From assembly GCA_036337765.1 (NCBI GenBank), contig JAYZDP010000174.1, positions 1-15,029 of the forward strand: 15,029 bases of DNA, in the 5' to 3' direction. The stretch is from JAYZDP01 sp036337765 (lineage in GTDB: Bacteria; Acidobacteriota; Thermoanaerobaculia; Multivoradales; Multivoraceae). The notes below the pieces were generated by a model, which was not told the origin of the DNA, did no database searches, and worked only from the letters and a program-made list of their open reading frames with translations. This document shows positions 1 to 6,367 of the stretch, in pieces (positions within the stretch are counted from its first letter, which is position 1; each line of letters starts with the position of its first letter). The position numbers were made by a program, and so were the translations under genes.

Positions 1-303
1 TTGAGTGGTCTCCGAAACGATCCCCAGTCTCACCATAGCCAACTACCTCCACCCGGCAAAGAAAGCACACCGCGTGCCAAAGTGTGACAGCCTCGCAAAG
101 CCTGAAAATAGAACCACTTACGGTACGCTCATCAAGTGCGCACCTCGAAGATGCTAACAAACTTCGTCCCCCCCTCTTGACAATCCTCGTCATATCTATA
201 CCTTCCTGACATATAGCAATGCTACGATTTCCTCTTCTGCCTACAATCAGGTCCACCACCGTTTCAAACCTTCGTCCACCTTGTTCTTCAAGCCTCCTAA
301 CTC
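1..303. other. Left-edge region with no recognisable gene
   Basis: This stretch is visibly less GC-rich than the rest of the window, and I see no coding frame that resembles a protein family. A TTGACA hexamer lies at 177-182, but no TATAAT-like hexamer sits 16-18 nt downstream; the nearest, TATACC at 197, leaves only a 14 nt spacer. An open frame beginning at 219 reads into the glycosylase remnant but its first ~60 residues look non-coding. No tRNA, inverted repeat or insertion-sequence end was seen. Confidence 0.5.
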
Positions 304-1184
304 GTGATCGAGCTCAGCTGGTCCGTGGTCTTGGCCCACCGCTGCGAGCGGCAGGGACTGACAGTCCGCCAACCGGCGGAAAAGGCGCTCGAGGCCGAAG
401 CCTCGACGCTGTCGCTGCGTCGCTGCGAGACGGGACTCTGCGAAACGACGACTCGGCTCTCACACGCCAGCAACTGGCGGCGCGCATCCTTGAGCTGACC
501 GGGTCCAACGAGCGCGCGGAGAGACTCACTGACAGTTAGGGCGCGACACTGAAGCCAGCCTCGTTTCGGGGGCACCTGATCTTCGCTCCGAGTGAAGGTC
601 AACAGGTACGTTTCACGGCCCCGGAGCGCTGGTTCGAGCCGAGCGCTGAGCCCGAGCCGGACATCGCCCTCGCCGAGATCACCCGGCGCTATCTCAGAGC
701 CTACGGACCGGCCAACCGGGAAGAGCTGGCGCGCTGGTGGGGCCTGCGCTCGCTACCCCAGGCCCAGCGGCGATTCGACGCCATCGGCGACGAGGTGCAC
801 CAAGTGGACATCGACGGCGAACGCCGCTGGGCACTCGCCGCCGCTCTCGAGGATCTCCTGGAAGCAAAGCCCTCGCGCAGCGTGCGCCTGCTTCCCGCCT
901 TCGATCCCTACGTGGCGGCCGCGCCTCGAGGGGTCGCCGCCATCCTCGATGCGACCCTCAAGAGTCATGTCTACCCGCCCCAAGGCTGGCTGTCTCCGGT
1001 CGTACTGGTCGACGGACGCATCGTTGGAACCTGGAAGCACGAAGCCAAGACTACAAGCCTGCGGGTCGAGGTCAAGCCCTTCGAGTTAGCCCCGAAGTGG
1101 CTGCGCAGGTCTGTCGAGAACGAGGCCCGACGACTCGGCATGCTCTTCGAGCTCGAGCCGGTGCTCGAGAGGAAGAACGTATGA
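304..1184 (+). pseudogene. Decayed winged-helix DNA glycosylase, AlkZ/HTH_42 family
   Basis: An intact member is a roughly 350-400 residue winged-helix protein; the AlkZ/AlkX family excises bulky alkylation damage and interstrand crosslinks from DNA. Here the N-terminus starts at GTG 304 in frame 1 (IELSWSVVLAHR, then RQPAEKALEA). Near 391-405 the homology jumps to frame 3 (SLDAVAASLRDGT, LTRQQLAARILELTG). Frame 3 continues to the TGA at 1184 through GATLKPASFRGHLIFAPSEG, RRYLRAYGPANREELARWWG and VRLLPAFDPYV, all typical of the family's second half. Two lesions are visible. About 100 or more residues expected between the N-terminal helix and the LTRQQL segment are missing, including where the catalytic QxQ/QxD motif should lie. 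A TAG at 537-539 stands where relatives usually have Trp (S-W-G-x-L-K-P). It converges on the acyl-CoA synthetase, 18 bp between stops. Family identity rests on remembered motifs. Confidence 0.72.
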
Positions 1185-1202
1185 GGACCCGTGGCTCGCC
1201 GG

Positions 1203-2753
1203 TCACACGATCCGCGAGTTGCGCTTTCCCCAATAGCGATCGCGCAGGAGCCGCTTGTAGAGCTTGCCGGTAGGGAGCCGCGGCAGTTGAGCCTCGAAGT
1301 CGACGGATTTCGGCACCTTGTAGTGGGCGACGCGATCGCGCAGCCACGCCAGCAGCTCGGTAGCTAGCTCGTCGGAGGTCACCGTGCCCTCCATCGGCTG
1401 CACCACGGCCTTGACCGCCTCTCCCAAGTCCTCGTCTGGCACCCCGATCACCGCCACATCGGCGACCCCGGGATGCATCACGAGGGCATCCTCGATCTCC
1501 TGGGGATAGATGTTGATACCGCCCGAGATGATCATGAACGCCTTGCGGTCGGTCAGGTAGAGGAACTCCTCCGCGTCGAGGTAGCCCACATCGCCGAGCG
1601 CCGACCAGCTCTCGTGCACCGGATGCTGAGCCTGGCGGGTCTTCACTGGGTCGTTGTGGTACTCGAAGGGCATCTCATCGCGCTCGAAGTAGATGAGTCC
1701 CTCCTCGCCGTGCGCAAGCTCGTTGCCGTCGTCGTCGCAGACGTGAAGAGATCCAAGCACGGCCTGGCCGACTGAGCCGGGGTGGGCGAGCCACGCCTCG
1801 CTCGAGATGAAGGTCAGCCCGTTTCCCTCGCTGCCACCGTAGTACTCGACGAGGATCGGTCCCCACCACTCGATCATCTGCCGCTTGATCTCCACCGGGC
1901 AGGGGGCCGCGGCGTGGATCGCCACCCGATGACTCGACAGGTCGTGGGCCTCGCGCGCCTCGGGCGGGAGCTTCAGCATGCGCGTGAACATCGTCGGCAC
2001 CCACTGGCTCACCGTCACGGAATGCCTCTCGATGAACTCGAGAGCAAGCACGGGGTCCCACTTCTCCATCACCACTACCGCACCCCCCATGGTGTGCACC
2101 ATGCTGGTGAATCCGAGCGGGGCGGCATGGTACAGCGGCGCCGGCGACAGGTAGACGGCATCGGCGTCGATCTGAAAGCTCGGAGCGAGAGCCACCGTGT
2201 CGTCGTCGGGCTCGTCCACCGATCGCTCGGGAAGCTCCGGCAGGATCCCCTTCGGTCTGCCGGTGGTGCCCGAGCTGTAGAACATGACCGCCCCGCAGGG
2301 CTGCGCCAGGAGCGGCTCGGGCGGCTGCTCCGCCACCGCATTCTCGTAACCGAGCCATCCGGCCACGGCACCATCCATCATCAAGAGCAGGTGGCACTCC
2401 GAGAGGAGTGGCGGCAGGTCTACCGCAACGTCGGCGAGGCCCGCGGACGAGACCAGGCTCGTGGCGCCACAGTCCGACACGATATAGGCGGCCTCCTCTG
2501 CGGTGAGATAGCGGTTGACCGGGGTCAAATAGAGGCCGGATCGGCGTGCCGCCCAAAACACCTCGAAGTAGCGGAGATGGTTCTCGAGGAACACCGCGAC
2601 ATGGTCGCCGCGGCGCAGGCCCGCCTGATGCCAGAAGTGCGCCAGGCGGCAGGAGCGAGCCTCGAGCTCGCCGTAGGTGACGATCTCGCCGGTCGTCGCC
2701 ATGACGATAGCGGTCTTGCCGGGTGATTCGGCGGCGTGGGCTCCAGGAAACAA
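1203..2753 (-). CDS. Acyl-CoA synthetase / AMP-dependent ligase (FadD-like)
   Basis: An ANL-superfamily enzyme that activates a carboxylic acid with ATP to an acyl-adenylate and then transfers it to CoA. From the TTG start at 2753 the protein has 516 residues, the usual length. The adenylation motif YSSGTTGRPKG is at ~159-169, EYYGGSEG at ~303-310, GDVGYLD at ~387-393, the hinge LTDRKAFMIISGG at ~400-412, and the C-terminal PTGKLYKR carries the catalytic lysine at ~497. I chose TTG because relatives typically begin M-[YF]-P-G-x-H-A and here the frame reads L-F-P-G-A-H-A. TTG also leaves a 98 bp divergent spacer before purU. ATG at 2837 would give 544 residues but puts the two start codons 14 bp apart. 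A TATAGT hexamer ends 7 nt before the TTG, suggesting a leaderless transcript. Short-, medium- or long-chain preference cannot be read from sequence alone. Confidence 0.9.
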   Translation of the reverse strand: MFPGAHAAESPGKTAIVMATTGEIVTYGELEARSCRLAHFWHQAGLRRGDHVAVFLENHLRYFEVFWAARRSGLYLTPVNRYLTAEEAAYIVSDCGATSLVSSAGLADVAVDLPPLLSECHLLLMMDGAVAGWLGYENAVAEQPPEPLLAQPCGAVMFYSSGTTGRPKGILPELPERSVDEPDDDTVALAPSFQIDADAVYLSPAPLYHAAPLGFTSMVHTMGGAVVVMEKWDPVLALEFIERHSVTVSQWVPTMFTRMLKLPPEAREAHDLSSHRVAIHAAAPCPVEIKRQMIEWWGPILVEYYGGSEGNGLTFISSEAWLAHPGSVGQAVLGSLHVCDDDGNELAHGEEGLIYFERDEMPFEYHNDPVKTRQAQHPVHESWSALGDVGYLDAEEFLYLTDRKAFMIISGGINIYPQEIEDALVMHPGVADVAVIGVPDEDLGEAVKAVVQPMEGTVTSDELATELLAWLRDRVAHYKVPKSVDFEAQLPRLPTGKLYKRLLRDRYWGKRNSRIV

Positions 2754-2760
2754 GGGCTTG

Positions 2761-2766
2761 ACTATA
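2761..2766 (-). promoter_or_regulatory. -10-like hexamer TATAGT for acyl-CoA synthetase
   Basis: On the minus strand TATAGT (5 of 6 to TATAAT) ends 7 nt before the TTG start codon, so transcription would begin at or within a few bases of the start codon. No good -35 hexamer is seen at 16-18 nt; TTGCGC lies 20 nt upstream. This supports both the TTG start and a leaderless mRNA, but it is unproven. Confidence 0.4.
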
Positions 2767-2836
2767 ACTCCGGCTTGCGGGCGCCCGCGCAATGAGGCCA
2801 CAGCTGTCACCGGGCTCGCCGGCGGGCCGCGACGCA

Positions 2837-2842
2837 TAAAAT
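2837..2842 (+). promoter_or_regulatory. -10-like hexamer TAAAAT for purU
   Basis: TAAAAT (5 of 6 to TATAAT) ends 9 nt before the purU ATG at 2852, and no Shine-Dalgarno sequence fits between them. The geometry suits a leaderless or very short-leader transcript. No clear -35 element is visible upstream. It occupies the same 98 bp spacer as the opposing TATAGT. Confidence 0.4.
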
Positions 2843-2851
2843 GGCGCCTGA

Positions 2852-3712
2852 ATGTCGACAACCGATACCGCGACGCTCCTGGTGTCGTGCCCAGATCGCA
2901 AGGGCATCGTCGCCAGCCTGGCCCAGGTGCTCTATGGCCACGGCGCCAACATCCTCGATTCCGACCAGCACTCCGATGTGGTCGCGGGAAAGTTCTTTCA
3001 ACGCGTGCGCTTCGACTGGTCCGAGGCGCGCACCGACCTGACCTCGATCCAGGCAGCCGTAGCCGAGCTCGCCGCACGCTTCGACATGACTTGGCGGCTG
3101 GCGATCGCCGACGAGCGGCGCAAAACCGCGATCTTCGTATCGCGCTTCGACCACTGCCTCTACGACCTGCTGTGGCGCCACCGAGCCGCCGAGCTAGCTA
3201 CCGACCTCGCCATGATCATCTCCAATCACCCAGACCTCGAAGAGGTGGCCGACCAGTTCGGGGTCGACTTCCACCACCTGCCCGTGTCGAAGGAGACCAA
3301 GCCCGAAGCGGAGGCCACGGCGCTCGAGCTCTGCCGGGCGGCCGACGTCGATCTCATCGTGCTCGCTCGCTACATGCAGATTCTGAGCGAGAGCTTCGTG
3401 GATACCTTCCCCGGCGTGATCATCAACATTCACCATTCGTTTCTTCCCGCATTCATCGGCGGTCGCCCGTATCACCAAGCCTACGCGCGCGGCGTCAAGC
3501 TGGTGGGAGCGACGGCTCACTACGTGACGGCGGACCTCGACGAGGGGCCGATCATCGACCAGGACGTCGTGCGCTGCTCCCATCGCGACTCGGTGGCCGA
3601 TCTGACCCGAAAAGGTCGTGATCTAGAGAAAGTGGTGCTGGCTCGCGCGGTCCGCTGCCATCTCGAGGACCGGGTCCTCATCTGCGGCAACAAGACCGTC
3701 GTGTTCGATTGA
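2852..3712 (+). CDS. purU: Formyltetrahydrofolate deformylase PurU
   Basis: Hydrolyses 10-formyl-tetrahydrofolate to formate and tetrahydrofolate in the cytoplasm, balancing the one-carbon pool and supplying formate for PurT-type purine synthesis. The 286-residue length matches the family. An N-terminal ACT domain (LLVSCPDRKGIVASLA at ~9-24, then GANILDSDQHSD) precedes a formyltransferase domain. That domain contains INIHHSFLPAF (Asn192 and His194, equivalent to the PurN catalytic pair) and GATAHYVTADLDEGPIIDQD with the catalytic Asp at ~230. The E. coli-like GRDLEKVVLARA and a C-terminal GNKTVVF are also present. The ATG start sits directly before the ACT domain. It is followed after 29 bp by a small ORF and lspA on the same strand. 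All key residues are present and I see no damage. Confidence 0.95.
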   Translation: MSTTDTATLLVSCPDRKGIVASLAQVLYGHGANILDSDQHSDVVAGKFFQRVRFDWSEARTDLTSIQAAVAELAARFDMTWRLAIADERRKTAIFVSRFDHCLYDLLWRHRAAELATDLAMIISNHPDLEEVADQFGVDFHHLPVSKETKPEAEATALELCRAADVDLIVLARYMQILSESFVDTFPGVIINIHHSFLPAFIGGRPYHQAYARGVKLVGATAHYVTADLDEGPIIDQDVVRCSHRDSVADLTRKGRDLEKVVLARAVRCHLEDRVLICGNKTVVFD

Positions 3713-3723
3713 GCGTGGCTGCA

Positions 3724-3729
3724 TACAAT
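3724..3729 (+). promoter_or_regulatory. Possible -10 hexamer TACAAT before the small ORF and lspA
   Basis: TACAAT (5 of 6 to TATAAT) lies just after the purU stop and ends 12 nt before the ATG at 3742. No -35 match is present at the expected distance (GTGTTC). An AAAGGA ribosome-binding-like stretch follows it. The two genes downstream may therefore have their own promoter besides read-through from purU. Confidence 0.28.
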
Positions 3730-3741
3730 CAAAGGACCGTC

Positions 3742-3918
3742 ATGAGTCTGAAGATCGAATCGAACGAGATCAGGCCGAAGGTGGTGGAAGTCATCCTCGA
3801 CGGCCGGCTCGAGATCGCTGCCGCCCTTCCCGAGACGTCGGTCTTCGCCAGTGCACAGGAGGCCGACCGGTACTTCGATGCCATCCAACGACCTGAGCGC
3901 GGCGAAGACAACGACTAG
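3742..3918 (+). CDS. Small uncharacterised protein, possibly a truncated remnant
   Basis: A 58-residue frame with a plausible start: AAAGGA lies about 6 nt before the ATG. A GTG at 3709 would add 11 residues but overlaps the purU stop. The middle (VVEVILDGRLEIAAALPETSV) and the following FASAQEADRYFD loosely recall a segment near the end of DUF2071/acetoacetate-decarboxylase-like proteins (SVFxSxxEAxxFF). If so, both ends of that domain are missing and this is a stump. The last 41 bp overlap the start of lspA in another frame, and the tail after FDAI is highly charged and without family resemblance. No signal peptide or membrane segment. A genuine short protein cannot be excluded. Confidence 0.45.
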   Translation: MSLKIESNEIRPKVVEVILDGRLEIAAALPETSVFASAQEADRYFDAIQRPERGEDND

Positions 3919-4429
3919 CGGTGGCCGGGCGCGCCGCCTCGTCGTGCTGCTGCTGATCGCAGGAGCCACGACGAGCTGCGACCAGTCGTCAAAGTCGGTG
4001 ATCTTCGACCGCTTCGCTGACAGCCCACCGATCGAATATCTAGGCGGCATCTTCCGGCTGACCCTGGTGTTGAACCGCGGCGGCTTTCTCGGGCTCGGCG
4101 AAACTCTCGGACCCAGCCTGCGCTGGTGGCTGTTCACCATCGGTGTGACGGTCACGCTCGCCATGGTCGCCTACATGGCCCTGTCACAGCGTCTCGAGCT
4201 TCGGGGCCTGGCGGCCCTGGGCCTCATTCTCGGTGGCGGCCTCGGCAACCTCCTGGACCGGGTGCTCTTCGATGGTGTGGTGCGCGACTTCGCCAACGTC
4301 GGCCTCGGCCCGGTGCGGACCGGAGTCTTCAACCTCGCCGACGTGGCGATACTCACCGGCGCCGCGGTGCTGATCCTCGAGGGCTGGCTGTCGAGCAGTG
4401 ACGACCCGGACGAGACGGCATCGACCTAG
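3878..4429 (+). CDS. lspA: Prolipoprotein signal peptidase II (LspA)
   Basis: An inner-membrane aspartyl protease that cleaves signal peptides from diacylglyceryl-modified prolipoproteins. From ATG 3878 it has 183 residues, slightly longer than the usual ~160-170, with four predicted membrane segments (about 19-34, 82-104, 106-123, 149-169). The family signatures are in order: CDQSSK (Asp35) after the first segment, a variant LVLNRGGFLGLG, GNLLDR with catalytic Asp127, and FNLADVAI with catalytic Asp155. The NRGG stretch is one residue shorter than the common N-x-G-A-A-F motif, so this is a divergent member. An AGGAGG at 3857-3862 is 15 nt before the ATG, longer than ideal, and the start lies inside the upstream small ORF, suggesting translational coupling. 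Its stop is 1 bp from the convergent TIM-barrel stop, leaving no room for a separate terminator. Confidence 0.86.
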   Translation: MPSNDLSAAKTTTSGGRARRLVVLLLIAGATTSCDQSSKSVIFDRFADSPPIEYLGGIFRLTLVLNRGGFLGLGETLGPSLRWWLFTIGVTVTLAMVAYMALSQRLELRGLAALGLILGGGLGNLLDRVLFDGVVRDFANVGLGPVRTGVFNLADVAILTGAAVLILEGWLSSSDDPDETAST

Positions 4430-4430
4430 C

Positions 4431-5363
4431 CTATGACCGCTCTGAGCGCACACGCTCGAGCAGGAGCTTGGTCAGACGAATGCCCTCCAGCTCCGGATGC
4501 GGGCCGCCGCCGTACTCGATGCCGACCCACTCTGAGTAGCCGGCATCGAGCACGACCCTCATCATGCGCCGAAAATCGATGCGGGTCTCTTCGCCGTCGG
4601 CGCCGAAGGTGTGGCTCTTCGCCGAGACCCCCCTGGCCCAGGGCATCAGGTCGGCGACCCCGAGGTATCGGTCGTAGGCCTCTACCCCACGACTGAAGTC
4701 ATAGCCACCGTAGTCGCCGAAGTTGCCGAAGTCTGGGAGAGTGCCGCAGCTCGGGTGGTCGACCTTCTGCATCACTCCGGCCAGCCACCGACCGTGGCTC
4801 GACAGCCCGCCGTGATTCTCGACGATGACGTCGACCCCGAGCTCTGCGCCGACCTCGGCGAGCTCGCGCAGCCCGTCGGCCACCCGGTTCTGCTGCTCGG
4901 AGAAGCTACCTTCACTGTGGGCGTTGACGCGCACCGCGTGACAACCCAAGAAGCGCCCGGCCTCGATCCACTTGCGATGGTTGGCGACGGCCTCTGCCTG
5001 CTCCTTGCGGTCCGGCGCACCAAGACGGCCCTCGTTGTCCACCATCAGAATCAGGCTCTGAACGCCTTCGCCGTCACAGCGACGCTTCATCTCTTCGAGG
5101 TACGCACGATCCTCGGCCCTGTCCTTGAAGAACTGATTGACGTACTCCACACCGTCGATGCCCAGCTCCCGTGACGTACGCGCGAAGTCGAGATGATCGA
5201 GCTCACCGGCGAAGAGGGTGCGGTGCAGCGACCACTCGGCCAGCGAGATCCGAAACGCCGGCTGCTGCCCCCGACTGACACGAGCCCCCAAAAGACCAAG
5301 ACCGGCGAGACCTGCCTGACTGATGAAGCGCCGTCGATCCCGCCCGCTCATCGACGCGCTCAT
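4431..5363 (-). CDS. Tat-exported sugar isomerase/epimerase-like TIM-barrel protein
   Basis: A xylose-isomerase-like TIM-barrel (AP_endonuc_2 fold) protein of 310 residues; relatives include hydroxypyruvate isomerase, UlaE and myo-inosose/3-keto-sugar enzymes, so the substrate cannot be assigned. The N-terminus has a twin-arginine signal (DRRRF at ~9-13, then ISQAGLAGLGLLGARV), predicting periplasmic export as a folded, metal-loaded enzyme. Likely metal or catalytic residues are Glu182 in VENHGG, Asp211 in LPDFGNF, His251 in SAKSHTFG and Glu283 in GIEYGG, the usual E-D-H-E arrangement. It starts 3 bp after the stop of the upstream hydrolase gene, with GGG just before the ATG; ATG at residue 5 is an alternative. 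The pair is clearly an operon. Export sets it apart from cytoplasmic UlaE-type enzymes. Confidence 0.85.
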   Translation of the reverse strand: MSASMSGRDRRRFISQAGLAGLGLLGARVSRGQQPAFRISLAEWSLHRTLFAGELDHLDFARTSRELGIDGVEYVNQFFKDRAEDRAYLEEMKRRCDGEGVQSLILMVDNEGRLGAPDRKEQAEAVANHRKWIEAGRFLGCHAVRVNAHSEGSFSEQQNRVADGLRELAEVGAELGVDVIVENHGGLSSHGRWLAGVMQKVDHPSCGTLPDFGNFGDYGGYDFSRGVEAYDRYLGVADLMPWARGVSAKSHTFGADGEETRIDFRRMMRVVLDAGYSEWVGIEYGGGPHPELEGIRLTKLLLERVRSERS

Positions 5364-5366
5364 CCC

Positions 5367-6221
5367 TTACTCGACGTGGAACGCCTCGCCACATGCGAGC
5401 ACTTTGTAGGGCTGCTCGATCTCGTCGCAGGTCTTGGTGAACTCCTCGGGCGACTCAGTGTTGAAGGTGAACATGTCGTAGTGGCACGGCACCGCCACCT
5501 CCGCCGCGATGTCCTTGGCCAGCTGCGCGGCCTCGCGGCCCCACAGATTTCCGGCTACACCACGCTCGGAGCGACGCCCGTTGATCGGCAGAATTGCCAC
5601 ATCGATGGTGAACGGCTCTAGGGATGCGACCAGGTCGTCGTGCAGGACGGTGTCGCCGCTGTGGAAAACCGAGTAGCCATTGTCGAAGACCGCGACATAC
5701 CCGAGGTAGCGATGATGTCCCATTGCGTCGAGCTCGATGCGCTCGTGCGCCGCGGCGACCGCGTGAACCGTGACGCCGTTGAGCTCAACCGTCTGCCCGG
5801 CGTCGACGGTGTCGACCCGGTCGGTCGTGATGCCGGCCCGCCCCGAAGCCAGATCCGAGCACGACTCCGGCACCAGAAGGGTGAGAGCCGGGTTCGCGGC
5901 AACCAGCGGTCGGAGCGTGTCGGCATCGAGGTGATCCGTGTGATGGTGCGAACAGGTCACGATGTCGATGAAGTCGAGCTCGCCCGCGGGCGCCGCCAAC
6001 GCCGTCATCCGAATGTGAGGATGGTCGGTAGCCGCGTACATGTGTGACAAAGAATCGGAGAGATAGGGATCGAACAGGACGCAGACCCGCCCCGCCTTGA
6101 CTACGAAACCACTCTGTCCCAGCCACCAGAGGGTCAGCCCCGGGCCCGGGTCCGCCGCACGGATCTCCTCCGTGAGATCGGAGCCGCTGCGCTGAGGCTG
6201 GATCACCTCGACACTCACCAT
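5367..6221 (-). CDS. Metallo-beta-lactamase-fold hydrolase, UlaG-like
   Basis: A 284-residue metal-dependent hydrolase. LWWLGQSGFVV near residues 31-41 followed by LFDPYLSDSL is typical of the UlaG-like branch (UlaG itself is L-ascorbate-6-phosphate lactonase) and of related YtnP/UPF0173-type proteins. Metal ligands are SHHHTDH (His92, His94, Asp96, His97), Asp190 in HSGDT and His247 in PCHYDMF. No signal peptide is present, so it should be cytoplasmic. The start is certain: AGGAG at 6226-6230 lies 4 nt before the ATG. It is first in a two-gene operon with the TIM-barrel protein and is transcribed divergently from the GMC dehydrogenase. A lactonase or phosphoester substrate is likely, but ascorbate metabolism is not supported by any other gene here. 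Confidence 0.85.
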   Translation of the reverse strand: MVSVEVIQPQRSGSDLTEEIRAADPGPGLTLWWLGQSGFVVKAGRVCVLFDPYLSDSLSHMYAATDHPHIRMTALAAPAGELDFIDIVTCSHHHTDHLDADTLRPLVAANPALTLLVPESCSDLASGRAGITTDRVDTVDAGQTVELNGVTVHAVAAAHERIELDAMGHHRYLGYVAVFDNGYSVFHSGDTVLHDDLVASLEPFTIDVAILPINGRRSERGVAGNLWGREAAQLAKDIAAEVAVPCHYDMFTFNTESPEEFTKTCDEIEQPYKVLACGEAFHVE

Positions 6222-6225
6222 CAGT

Positions 6226-6230
6226 CTCCT
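6226..6230 (-). promoter_or_regulatory. Shine-Dalgarno AGGAG fixing the hydrolase start
   Basis: On the minus strand AGGAG is followed by ACTG and then the ATG at 6221. It is one of two strong ribosome-binding sites in the window, and it fixes the hydrolase start. Confidence 0.75.
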
Positions 6231-6367
6231 GTCGCTTGGTTCTCGGTGTTGATCGCCGCTTTCGTTCCGCTACACGGCGCTAGATGTGGAAGTCGCTATC
6301 TTGTCATGCGGACCAAGCGTGCGCGGCGGTCGCGCCTCTCGTCGTCGGGATAGCATCGGCACCACGC

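Noticed and set aside
177..217. Perfect TTGACA at 177 as a sigma-70 promoter
   Set aside because: No -10 hexamer at 16-18 nt; spacings to TATACC (14 nt) and TATAGC (29 nt) are outside the usual range.
219..539. A 106-codon frame read as an independent small gene
   Set aside because: Its first ~60 codons look non-coding and its last ~45 are the middle of the broken glycosylase, which continues past the TAG at 537.
1782..2726. A 314-codon plus-strand frame antisense to the acyl-CoA synthetase
   Set aside because: His/Arg-rich shadow with no domain signature and no ribosome-binding site.
1675..2907. A 410-codon minus-strand frame inside the acyl-CoA synthetase
   Set aside because: A shadow of the ligase in another frame; Arg/Pro/Gly-rich with no motifs.
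2754..3077. N-terminal extension of the acyl-CoA synthetase frame up to 3077
   Set aside because: The extra residues are Arg-rich, overlap purU in antisense and match nothing; homologous starts align with the TTG at 2753.
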